A program made the position numbers and the translations under genes. From the NCBI GenBank assembly GCA_037783545.1, contig JBBELK010000438.1, positions 682,001 through 746,000 on the forward strand: a stretch of 64,000 bases of DNA, given 5' to 3'. Below, piece by piece: positions 21,704 through 33,200 of this stretch (the stretch's first letter is position 1; each line of letters starts with the position of its first letter). This DNA is from Henricia sp. BOLD:AAB3569 (taxonomy: Eukaryota > Echinodermata > Asteroidea > Spinulosida > Echinasteridae). A model generated the notes under the pieces. It was not told the DNA's origin. It worked only from the letters and a program-made list of their open reading frames with translations, and searched no databases.

Positions 21704-22096
21704 TTATAATACAAGATTATTTCCAAGGACCTCGTATTATCAGTGTTCCATCGATATGAAGTTTGCAATTGATCACGTTTAAATGACGTCACTTCCTACA
21801 AGATGTCATGGCATCAGGATTTTCAGCGTAATTTTTGGTGACGCGCTTCGGTTGCGCCGTGTTTCGAACAAATTTCGAGCAACACACCCGCATGTTTGGA
21901 ACAATTTTCAGGGTGTGCGTGCGCGTACTTGATGGCGTTTAATACGCAGTAGCATTTTTCCTACGAAGATGGCATCTGTGAACGTGATCAATTAGTGGCC
22001 AGTTTGCATTAGAAGAGTTATGTTGCATTATGAAAATTATATATTATGCTGTAAGAAAGATGCAGAAAAATTGCGCAAACAAAATAGGCATCATAC

Positions 22097-22353
22097 CAGA
22101 AATTGACATAGTACTCCATGTTGTTCAAGAACCGCTTGTCCATGGTGATAGACATCAGTGCTGAATGGGGAGCTTCTCCTGGTGTCAGGTAGTCTTCCCG
22201 GGGTTTTTCCAGTGGCTCATGCTCACACTGACCTAACCCAACAGACCCACCCAATGCCCATTCATGTTTTCCACACACATGGTGGAGTAGGCCCCTCCAT
22301 TTCTCCTGAAAGGTACGGGAAAATTCACTTATTAACCCTCGTAGAAGGTGATC
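22097..22353 (-). CDS. Gene X exon with conserved KW..HHV..KHEW..CEHEPL block
   Basis: Begins DHLLRGLISEFSRTFQEKWR and ends NMEYYVNF before donor GTATGATG. This is the most protein-like exon of the gene, with H, C and W spacing suggesting a metal-binding or structural core. Confidence 0.55.
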
Positions 22354-24661
22354 CTTGGGACTGTTTTGAACAGTGTTTGTATTACGTGTACGGTATACAC
22401 ATATAAGCTTGCCGTGGGTTAGCGCAGGCGCGGGCACACACCCCATACTTTTTAGGGGTGCAAAAACCATTTTCGTATCTGTATACAAATTGGAGGAACA
22501 AAAATCTGCATGATACATCTTTAATTCGGATTTTCGAGTAGTCCCATCGAGTTGTTACTGAACTTGTCTATCGACCGTGCCTGAATGAAGAGCTTTTCTT
22601 CTTCATTCAAAAAAATTGTTTTTTCGTTATAAATTTAGCTTTGCGGTGCTTTAGAAGCCATGCCTTTGTTGGGAGAGCAAAAATATTCACGTGCGTAACT
22701 ATATGATGTACTCCAGCGCAGCACGCGCTAACCCCGAAATTGCCTGTGAACCCTTACATGTTACCCCTGGTTTCCCTCTACAATGCTAACCCTGGGGTTT
22801 TGGCCGTTAACCCCGAGATTACCCTCCTTAATCCTAGTCACTGGCATGGTTAACCAACCCCGGGGTAATGGTCTTATTTTGTCTTAACCCGGGGCGGAAA
22901 AACAGTAGTGGCCCCCGGGCATCTCGGGGTTAAGGATTGCAAGTACCTTACATCCTGATTAAATTGGCCTTTGTAAGGGCCCGATTGCAGATTTTGTTTC
23001 GGCAAGGTGGCAAAGTGATGATGGGGTGATGAAGTGATGGGCATATTAGCAATGGTGCAAAGTGGATGTGGGGTAAATTCACTCATACATTCCTGTATTT
23101 TTTGGCGGCATTCACTAATGACTGATGTGTCTCTGACAAATTTTGCAATGTGTTCACCGACTTGGAATGAAATGCATAGCACATGCATTCTACTCTTTAT
23201 AACAACCCTAAATACAGTTTGCCCTTTGAGTTACATACCTGACAGATGTCTTTTTTTCTCGGAAGGGATCCACTCCAGACACCCCTGAGCTGTAAGGGGA
23301 CAATATATTTGGAAATACTCAGCTCTGGCAAATGCTAAAAGAACGAGAGAGCTTGGCTGAAGCATACCTCATATCATTTTCTCAAATATAGTTAGAGGTC
23401 CAAGTGCTCGATAAAAGCCTACGAAACACAAATATACATCAGACAGTTTTTTTTAGACAAAGACTGGACAGTTTTAAACCCTTTTTAGCTTGGCACGTGC
23501 TCATGCCCAATTCAGCGAATATGGAACATGCCCACATACAAACTACATGTACATGCCCCCATAAGCAAAACTGGAATAAACATGATACAATACAGACAAG
23601 ACAATACCTGTCAGTAGAGTGGGCCATTTCTCCTCCATGTTGTTGGCTCTCAAAGGCGATACACCTATCATGGGACTACAAAGAAAAAACCCATAAATTT
23701 TTAATGAACTGTTGTCAGCTATGTGTTTCAATCACTGTAGCACAATCCCACTCAATTAATTTAAATTATGCATTCACCAACCAAAAAGGTGCATAGTGCA
23801 ATGTGAACATGTAGACTTGTTAGAAAATATTAACCAATGATTCTTAATCCGTTTTCCTTATGTCTGCCCCAAAACAACTTCGTGCACAGGCAATCAGGAC
23901 TGGAGTGCAGGCCGTGGTTTAGGATGAAGTACATGTAGAATCAGGGCGAAGTGGTTTTGGGGACGGTTAACCCTTTTTTGACAGTTTTCTCAAAAGTTAG
24001 ACGAAGTACAGAGCTTATTTTTGCTTAGGTTGGTTTTTATCATGAATATCTAATAACGACACAGAGGGATAAAACTATTTGTGGTATTTTTTGTGGTATT
24101 TTTTGTGGTATAAGTTATATAGTGCAATCGATAGCTTATTTAATTCGAAGATATACTTCCCACTGACACTTCCGTCGCAAATGTTGCATTTCTGAGATAA
24201 ATAAATGATAAAATTACTGCATAAAGTAATGCACAAAATGACGTGGCGAGCGGTCTGTGCGTAAGCGCGACAACAGAAGGCGCTGCGCGCGCGTGAATGG
24301 TTATCTTGTGCACTAACTGAAGGCAATTTGTTTGGAAGAAAACATGATTTTTCTACAGAAAAGCAACATTTGCGACAAAAGTGCAAGTGGGAAGTATATC
24401 TTAAAATTACATTATGTGTTGATTCCAGGAGGTAATTTCCTTAAAATCTTTGTTCAATGTATACCAAAAAAATACCCTATTTGTAATGGTTTACCAATCA
24501 TGTATACCGCCTTTAAGTGTTTACTGAAAAAAAGGCATTATCTGATTTTCTTCAACTCATAGTCTTACCTGGGAGCTACACCGGATAGATGTGCAGGGGT
24601 GGATGTGGCAAATTTTAGTCCTGCAGATGAACTTGGTCCTGGAATGCTTGGTGAAGAACTC
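22097..24661 (-). CDS. Unrecognised gene X, partial: four exons, transposase-like C-terminal part
   Basis: Four minus-strand blocks have matching GT/AG edges and compatible phases: 24661-24569, 23675-23608, 23160-22952 and 22353-22097. The first two are Ser/Pro-rich (SSSPSIPGPSSSAGLKF; MIGVSPLRANNMEEKWPTLL). The third begins VGEHIAKFVRDTSVISECRQ. The fourth carries KWRGLLHHVCGKHEWALGG, a CEHEPL motif and APHSALMSITMDKRFLNNME then YYVNF. The pattern K-W-x-x-h-h-x-H-V-x-x-x-H-x-W, C-x-H-x-x-L and A-x-x-A-L-x-x-I-x-x-x-(K/R)-R-x-L recalls, from memory, a large uncharacterised family in fish and invertebrates thought to derive from transposases. The expected following H-T-G-x-L-E segment was not found downstream, so the gene may be broken or continue through a long intron. 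Function unknown. Confidence 0.5.
22952..23160 (-). CDS. Gene X exon (209 bp)
   Basis: Acceptor CATTTCATTCCAAG and donor GTAAGG. Reads VGEHIAKFVRDTSVISECRQ and ends GPYKGQFNQD. It is in phase with its neighbours on both sides. Confidence 0.5.
23608..23675 (-). CDS. Gene X exon (68 bp)
   Basis: Acceptor TTTTTTCTTTGTAG and donor GTATTG. Reads PMIGVSPLRANNMEEKWPTL then LTG. The excellent pyrimidine tract makes this the best supported splice site of the set. Confidence 0.45.
23860..24530. repeat. MITE of the GGCAGTATACAT family
   Basis: Contains the GGCGAAGTGGTTTTGGGGAC block, TTTCTCAAAAGTTAGACGAA, a GTGGTATTTTTT triplicate (24080-24110) and an end TACCAATCATGTATACCGCC near 24495-24512. It lies in an intron of gene X. 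Confidence 0.5.
24569..24661 (-). CDS. Gene X exon 1 of those visible (Ser/Pro-rich)
   Basis: Acceptor ACTGTGCATTTAG and donor GTAAGACT frame a 93-bp block reading SSSPSIPGPSSSAGLKFATS then TPAHLSGVAP. Another frame is also open; this one is chosen because it joins the next block in phase. Confidence 0.4.
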
Positions 24662-25479
24662 CTAAATGCACAGTAAAACATGTTAGCAAAAAGTTAAACC
24701 ATGCAAGATTCCAACTTTGCCTTGTCCCATGTTTTTCAGAAAGACATCGATTTGGAGGTTAGAGCCACAGTCACAAACCAGTCACAAACCATTCTGCCCC
24801 AAAACAGAATGAGTTGACATATTATTACAGTCAGAATACCCTAAATGTTATTTTTACAATATGACAGTTCCATTTTTCAACAGCCAAATTTAAATGCCTC
24901 AGACGTGTGGCTTAACTTCCTCCTTGCCAGGGCTAAATATGCAAGTTCAGCAACAAGATCAAAATGTATTTTATTTGCCGTTAATTTCATTACTTTATGC
25001 CTTGGGTAAGACAACAAAATACATGAAACAAAAGTACTGGTTTGTAATACTACATGCATATTTGTTTAACAAGACCTCCAACACTGTACCTTGTACCTGT
25101 ACACACACTAAATCACTGCATCATGATATAGGGCGATATAACTGATAGAAGCATACAATGTCGCAAGGCAAACTCAAGATTCGGGTGCTTCATATTTTGG
25201 CGCATGAGGGCTATTCAAGGCTACTATTTCCGGTAGAAAATATAAATGTTCACCCATGATGCGGAAGACAGAGTTCCGCAGCCTTGGAAAGCCCCCTGCC
25301 AATGTGGAATTCGCAGGAAACAGGACAAATCGTACCCGGGACAACTTGCAGCGACCTTTGTCAGGAATTTACCGGGACATTTTGTCGGGACATTTAGACT
25401 TTTGGCAAGAGTTTTAGTGCCACTTTTGCCGGTACTAAATTGTTATCAACGCTCCAGTTGGCAAACGGTCGAGTTCATG

Positions 25480-25935
25480 ACTCGACGGTATTTTTTTAGT
25501 TTATGCCACAACTCGAATTTAAGGAAAATAATTATTGGAATCGATAACTTGGACGATTTTAAAATACCTTTTCCATTGGCATTTCCTTCGCAAATGTTGC
25601 GTTTCCATGAAAATTCTGTGTTTTTGTCACGCCCGCCTCCATACAAAAGTGTGTGAAACTGCTGCCGGCCGAACAATGTGTAAAGAAATAGGGCGTACGC
25701 GTGATGATCCATTTGGTTTATGGCCGGCCGCTTTGCGTGCAATCATATGCAATATTTTTTCCCGTGATTTTTCTCTAAAACTAAGCTTTTGCGACGGAAA
25801 TGCAACTTATTCTAAAATTGTCAAAGCTATCGATTCCAATAGTTATTTTCCTTAAATTCGAGTTGTGGCATAAACTAACAAAATACCGACTCGACTGTGA
25901 AGTCGAGTTGGTCGAGTTGGCAGGCAAACGGTCGA
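25480..25935. mobile_element. TCGAG foldback element 1
   Basis: The arms are inverted copies: TCATGACTCGACGGTATTTT then TTATGCCACAACTCGAATTTAAGG at 25474-25525 against CCTTAAATTCGAGTTGTGGC... AATACCGACTCGAC at 25850-25897. Arms are about 140 bp, centre about 150 bp. The outer edges carry GTCGAGTTG units. Confidence 0.7.
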
Positions 25936-26034
25936 GTTGACTGTAAACCTTTCAATATAAGTGGAGACTAGCTAAGATAATCTCAGCTCTTGCTTTATCA
26001 TTTTTCATTGGGATGTGGTCTTTTCACCAGTAGA

Positions 26035-26402
26035 GGGATGTCAGACAAGTCGACTGTTGAGACAACTCGACTTGAGACAAGTCGACCGTTGAGACATCTC
26101 GACTCGAGACAAGTCGACCGCTGAGACAACTCAGCGGACACACTTAAATTTTGAAATTAAAATAACATATTTTATTTTCAAACAATAAAAACATGTCGAC
26201 CAGAACGGCCGTGTCACTGAATGGGTATATAAGCACCACCACCTCTCCCCTTTGACTTGTCTCAACGGTCGACTTGTCTTAACGGTCGACTTGTCTTTCT
26301 ATTTATCGCACATACGGTCGAGTTGTCTGAACGGTCGAGTTGTCTGAACGGTCGAGTTGTCTCAACGGTCGACTTGTCTCAACGGTCGACTTGTCTGACC
26401 CC
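26035..26402. mobile_element. TCGAC foldback element 2 with tandem-repeat arms
   Basis: The left arm (26040-26135) is a run of ~17-bp GACAAGTCGACCGTTGA units. The right arm (26258-26400) is the complement, TCAACGGTCGACTTGTC, about nine units. Outer ends TGTCAGACAAGTCGAC and GTCGACTTGTCTGAC are exact complements. The centre (26136-26257) is unique sequence. Confidence 0.8.
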
Positions 26403-26732
26403 CGAGCTGAGAAGCATTAAGAACATGAACACGCCATCACAAAAACAGGACAAAACAAATGTGTCATTTTCTCACCGTGACACACTAATTCCCCCTAAAA
26501 CTCACCCAAACCTTGTCAGGCATAACCCCTACGCAGGTCCTTGAGGGAAATAACCAGCCACGATGATTATTTTGCCAACAATTCCAGCAAAACAAACCGG
26601 TATGCTCACAGCCATGACAGCCTAACCGTTGTCATGTTGTGTTTATAAAGTCTATCTGCCTAGTCTGTGTACAAAGGAATACCAATGCACATTGGTTACC
26701 AGACTTGACCTTATCGCTATTATCGGTCGTGT

Positions 26733-26950
26733 GAGGGCAGCATTCAACGAAATGTTTAAAAAAAACGAGTTTTCGTCTCATGAGACGAAAACTATTTCTT
26801 TTGCTCATTTCTCAAAGACTACTAGCACTTCAGACAAAATCATTTTAGGGGAAGTTTTCTACGGTCATCATGTTTATATTGTGTAAGTTAGGCGTAAATC
26901 TGTGGACATTTCTGATTTCGAGATTACCAATGATGTATACTGCCTTTAAA
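26733..26950. repeat. Half copy of the GGCAGTATACAT MITE
   Basis: TCTCATGAGACGAAAACTAT then ACTTCAGACAAAATCATTTT, AATATAAACATGATG in reverse, and the end TGATGTATACTGCCTTTAAA near 26930-26950. It is the inverted equivalent of 5761-5950. Confidence 0.6.
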
Positions 26951-27100
26951 CACCACATGACTATTTTGGTTCACAACTGCACCTTTCTGTAGGAAAGGTG
27001 CTGAAATTTCAAATTGTCAAAAAAAGATAACGGGTCACAATTTCAGTTTTCAGTGCACATTCTCCCAAAAATGTGAGGTAGTTATAAATATGCAACTTAC

Positions 27101-27243
27101 GTGACATTCCATACAGGAAGAAGATCAGGAATATCAGCAGAAAATTTCCGTTGGATACCGTACGCACAGCGTATTTACTAAAAAGGGCAATTACAAATGA
27201 CACTAGGATCACGATGCCTCCATACAGGACGAACCAAGCCAGC
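27101..27243 (-). CDS. ABCA TMD1 exon: helices 3 and 4
   Basis: Acceptor TTTTTACCCAATTCAG, donor GTAAGTTG, 143 bp. Reads LAWFVLYGGIVILVSFVIAL, then SNGNFLLIFLIFFLYGMS. The ...W-L-A-W-F... and ...FFLYG(L/M)S pattern is standard ABCA. The next expected exon (FFS-x-A-K region) was not found. Confidence 0.88.
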
Positions 27244-30200
27244 CTGAATTGGGTAAAAAAATGAGGTCACTGTCGACATTGTTACAAAGAAATGGGATTT
27301 AAACTAAGTCTTGGGATCTTGATATCTACTGTTTTTGAAGCTTAAGCCCGGCCTTTTCACACGAGGCCAAGAAACTCACAAGGCTTGAGATACATGTATC
27401 TTACAAAAGTGCCATCGTGTAAAAAGACACCCATGCTTGAGAGTGACAAGCATTCTTCGAGAAATTTTCTCAATCCTTGAGAAAAGGCCTTTATCCGCTA
27501 AATTTAAGTACTTGTAAAAGTATACAAAAAGGTAATACAGTCGAAACACTGTTACTACAAGGTCGCAGGCTAAGGACTATGCCAAAATCCTTGTATTACA
27601 CCATATCTCGTAATACACGTAGGCGTATAATGATGCACCTCATACTATAGGCCTTAATGCGTACCGGTACAACATGTAGACTGCCCTTCATACAATCAGT
27701 GCTTTTTACATGTACCTTACATGTACAAGTTGTAATGAGTAATAAAGGCATGTTTCGTTGTGAATTTTTATTGTATTATTTGTAATCAAATTCATTGGAC
27801 GTACCGCGCCAGATGCCAGACGACGTACCATATATGTGCATACGTACTGCACGGACCGACAGGAGATCGTACTTACAAGCATGTTTGGCTGATATCCGCA
27901 TCAAACCAATAAGCCAGTTGCGTGATAGATTTGCATAAATCCTAGAGTCCTGCCTCTGCGCTATGGCGCTCGCATAATAAGAGAGTACTGCACCAGACTA
28001 CCAGGCCGTTGGCAACGGTTGCCAAGTGGCAAGGGGGTGCACGCTAGAACATGTTAGCCGGCGCGAAAGTCTGTACGGTACCTGGAATACCTCGCACAGT
28101 ACTCTATGCATTTTGAAGCTGGACCATCCGAAATTACATGTTGAAATTGCATGTTAAAACATGTACTCGCCATGAAATTTCGTCAAAATAACGAGTTAGA
28201 ACGTCTTGTTTGACTCGAAATAGACGTTAACTTTGAAAGCTGGATCGTTCCCAATCTGTGCATGATAAATTCAACAAAAAAAGTAACGATTTCGGGTTAT
28301 AAGACTGGTTTGAAGCTGCCGATTTAACGTCACGAACCCGAACGAAGGGAGACGTATACACTAGACACCAAACTTGACTTGAAATAGGGGAAATAAGATG
28401 ACATGCAGCTAGTAAATCTTGCCACAATATGATAAAAAATTAATATCGCCGTTGATTGTTTAATATCCATTCGACGGAACTTCGTCAGAAATTGGCGAGT
28501 TTTGCTGTTTCAGATCGCCGTTCAACGCGACAGCGAGCGACTCTCGTTTTGCGTACATGACCGGCATATTCCGAAGCCCAAGTAAAATCGCGAGAAATAC
28601 ATCAACGTACGCGACTTAATTAAGTGGAGATATAAATACCGTACACCCTCGCCACTAATTCTTTCTAATATTACATGATATTATGCCCCCATAAAGTTTA
28701 AATTTGGTTAGGAAACGTGATTTGGTTTAATAGGAAACATGAATTTTGCGTGTGTGGACCGGGAAAAATGGAAATGCGAAAATTATGCGATGCCTACTAA
28801 ATATACCAAAATAAAAAGGTCGATCGTATCCCGGTTCGTGTTTGCTAGACAGATTTGTGAAACTGAGGACTGTTAGGAGATATAATTGTTTGTCTTTGTT
28901 TAAAATTTTATTCTAATCGAAGTGTGTTACGGGTGCTGTTTGTCGCCCACAAATTAGAGCCTGCCCTTTTTTCCCATCTCAATTTTTAGTGGTGAATTCC
29001 GTATTCCGCACGGATATAGACAAACTCAACAACGTATAACACAACAACCGCTCGGTCAAGTTTTTGCAGCCAAAGTATTTCTAAAATCTGTTGTAACTTG
29101 TATGTAGCTAGATAATCATTTTAATTCATAATTGAATTACTTTTGATTTTACCCAAGTTGCTGCGAGACGTCGATCATTTGCGGAAACAAACAGGCATGA
29201 CCTTTTCTTTTCAAAAAATTCGGAAGGTGTATTTGAAATCGTATGCCGGTCTTGTACGCAAAACGAGAGTCGCTCGCTATTATGTTGAACGCGCGTTTTG
29301 GAACAGTAAAACTCGCCAATTTCTGACGATGTTCCGTCAAATGGATAAACAATCAACGGCGCTATTAATTTTATCATATTGGCAAGATTTACAATCTGCA
29401 TGTCATCTTATTTCCCCTATTTCAAGTCAAGTTTGGTGTCTAGTGTATACGTCTCCCTTCGTTCGGGTTCGTGGCGTTAAATCGGCAGCTTCAAACCAGT
29501 CTTATAACCCGAAATCGTTACTTTTTTTTTGAATTTATCATGCACAGATTGGGAACGATCCAGCTTTCAAAGTTAACGTCTATTTCGAGTCAAACAAGAC
29601 GTTCTAACTCGTTATTTTGACGAAATTTCATGGCGAGTACATGTTTTAACATGCAATTTCAACATGTAATTTCGGATGGTCCAGCTTCAAAATGCATAGA
29701 GTACTGTGCGAGGTATTCCAGGTACCGTACAGACTTTCGCGCCGGCTAACATGTTCTAGCGTGCACCCCCTTGCCACTTGGCAACCGTTGCCAATGGCCT
29801 GGTAGTCTGGTGCAGTACTCTCTTATTATACGAGCGCCATAGCGCACAGGCAGGACTCTAGGATTTATGCAAATCTATCACGCAACTGGCTTAATGTCTT
29901 TGGGAACCATTTTCATAAAGTGTGGACAACAGAGGGCTTTCTATAACTGAACCATAACGTTCCCACAAAAAAATGGTTCTGTGATTAAATTCGAAGTGAA
30001 TGTGGCAGTGGTTAATCTAAAGGCCATTTGGGGGGAGGGGGGAGGTTGTACTGATCATAATCTAGAGCATTATTTGTGTTAAACAGTTATGCAAATTTAA
30101 GGCTGGAGAATGTTCATTGTGCAGTTTAGTTCGGTTTTCTTTTAAATTGAGGTTGGGATGCTTCTTATTTGGGGAAAATTAAAGCGAAACATGTTTATTT

Positions 30201-33200
30201 TGTCGGCTTTTAACATATTTCTTTTGAGCTTGTGATGGCTTTGAAAAGAAAAAAAAAGCCATTTGGTTTTCTGGTATACTTTAGAAGAAATTGGTGTATT
30301 CCCTTTGAGAAAGGTGTTAAAATCGAGCTGCTGCTGCTCAGACAAATACTGAAATATGCACTTATTTCCGTTTCTATTTGGAATGCACATGAATTAATAC
30401 CGGCATACGAGTGACACCCCCCCTCCCCCCTCCCTCTCACTTCCCCCCCTTCCCCCCCCCCCCCCCCCCTTCACCCCCACCCCCTCTCCCCCAAACTTTG
30501 CAATCTCAGTGTTGGGGGGAAAGAATTAGCGGAAAGAATTGGGAAGTTGATAATGGGCTTGAAAATGAAAGTGTTTCAAGATTTTTGGTTTTTTTTCCAT
30601 CCAATCTGCACATTTCAAGGCTAGACGAGTCATTTTAAATAAAAAAATTTCTGATCAACTTCCCAACTCTTACCGTAGCTTCAATATCATACAAAGACAT
30701 TGGTACCTATACATGTAGTAGACATGTGTACCCTCACTCAAATACCGCTCCCTCCCCTGACCCAAACCAGCCTACGCTCATGTTCAATGAAAAACTGACC
30801 AGTATGTGCTATTGGACATTCCCATCATCAGCATGCTCTCCTTAATTTTCTTCTCCTTGTCATAGACCAGATTAGACAGTAAGACTGCGATGAACACGGC
30901 ATACGTTATGATGTAAAGAATCGATGCAACAACTCTCATAAGGCTTGGTGATAGGTGGACAAATCGGGCCTTGGGCATCATCCGTACTCGAAAATCTGGC
31001 ATTGGAAGCGACTCTTTTACAGCCACCTGCGTGGTGAAAGAAGCAAACTATTAAATTTATTGAACTAAATCCTTGGCCCAGGAAAACTGGGTCAACATTC
31101 CGCAAATACATGTACCATATATACAAATAATGAATGTTTATGAGTGCAATGGGAGGAATATTTAATGAGATATTTTCATCGAATGAAAATATTCCTTCCA
31201 TTGTACAAATTAAAACATTCATTATTTGTTTTATATAACGCCCAAATAGTATCCTTGTCATCCTACATTTAAAAAAACATTTATGTAGGCTTACCCTTCG
31301 AGTTTCTTGCGCTTGCGAGTTGTAAAAACGTTTGTGTCGGGATCGTCACACACGCACATAGTATGTGCGTTCAGACGATTGTTGTTAACTTATAAGTAAG
31401 TCGTTGGTAGTGGGTGCTCGTGAGTAAGCTCGCAAGTAGTGACCGTGTGGATGCACTTATACTTACAAGTTACCAACGACGATTTACCCACAAGAAATCT
31501 TATGAGTAGCGCGCTACTTACGAGCGCGCACTGTTGGTATATGGGCCGTGTGCATGCCTAGCGCCTGCGCGGCATTGTTAAAGCACCGTGTGAACACGCG
31601 TCGTTGGTATTTGGTCTGTTGTGTTAACTTTACCTACGAAGGTAGTGCCCATCTGAACACGACTATAGTCATACCATGGAGGAAGGAAAGTCTTTCCTTC
31701 CTCCATGGTCATACACACACTGCGTGCACACCTGTATGCGTGCGTGCCTGTGAATGTTCGTGCAGGCTGCCTGCGTGTACATTGGTAGTCTTTCGGAAAG
31801 ACTGCCTTTTTGCGCGCAATACACGATGTACATAGACTATTCACCATTGGCCGCCAGAGGGCGCACCTGAAATACAGTCGAAAAGACAGTCTTTCATATT
31901 CCGTATAAATCGCTCGCAAAATACCGAGCGAATTCCTGGCATACCTTTGTGTGACACGTTGAAATGCGTGACGTCATCTAATTTCCATATTTCACAACAG
32001 CTCAGGTCTGTCTGGTACCCAGAGTACACACTGGACAGGACAGTGCATACAAATGTCGCTGCTTTTCCAGTCGCTGATCGATCGATCGATCAGCAGTCAG
32101 CGGGCAAACATGATATGAGGCAAACACGTTGTCCACGGACAAAGCTATCTTGCGCGTAGTGGCTCGCCTGTACCGTACGTCCGGGCCTTGCCGCTTGCCG
32201 GCCTGCGTTGCTCGTGGGCGGCCAGTGAAGACGAAGCATTTTCGTTCCAAGTTGGGAATCGAAAAGTTCAAAGGCTATCAAAGACTGGCATTTAGAGATT
32301 TTCTTGGGGCATTTTCTGCTTGGTCACGATTTTATTTCATCGCTTACGCATGGAGGAAGAAAACGACTGGGATTGTTTTCTTCTCCTCTATACTATGGCA
32401 TGCTTGTCATATTATTGGCTTCGGTAAAAAAAAAAGTGCTAAACGATTTCAGAGAAGTTATCCACTACTATTTTTCATGACTTGCAAGCATCAGTTAGTT
32501 CAGATATGATAGAAAAAAACCAAAATTTAGGAGTGAATTAATCTGAGTGAAGAACCACCCACTTTCTTAAAAACTACTAATTTCACTCACTATCACATGC
32601 TTTGTACACAATGTTTGAAGTAATTGTACATTACAAAAGTAATTGTACATTTTCTAAAGTCAAATATGACCCATTTGATTTTCATTTAGGCCAACAATAA
32701 AATAAGGCAAATTGTTGTGACCCAAGGATCGACCTTTTACGGCCTATTTAAAACAATACTTTTTTTCTGATTCTTCGTGCATGTTTTTGTTTTTACAGCA
32801 AGCAGAATTGCAGAAAATTAATTAGAGCAACTTGCTTGCATAAGCCTCCGAAAATATACTGGAATAACGTTTAATGGAACAAATTTAAATTTGATGTTTA
32901 TTAGTTTACTAAATGTTTAAAATTTCACCATTTTCAGTGCTTTGAGGAGAATGCTTTGAGAAGGCCCATTAATTTTGTGGATATGAAGCTGTTTTTACGA
33001 ATTCCAGGGAACAACAGCAAACTACTTTGTAGATAGGACAGAAGCCCTTGAAGGAAATTTGCACAGTTTGGTTAACTAAAAACAAAATGGAAATGTTCGT
33101 CAACATTGTCTGATTCATTAGTTTAATATTTGCAGAAATAATTTGAATTTTTAGGTTGAATTCCATATCCGACCACTATAAACGTCTTTATTTTGTATTA

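Noticed and set aside
26035-26402. CRISPR-like array of spaced repeats
   Set aside because: Units are contiguous without unique spacers and face each other in inverted orientation, in a eukaryotic genome. It is a foldback minisatellite.
29143-29532. 129-codon open frame in the foldback right arm as a transposase
   Set aside because: No DDE or other motif is seen, the frame is interrupted in the opposite arm copy, and it lies wholly within the inverted repeat.
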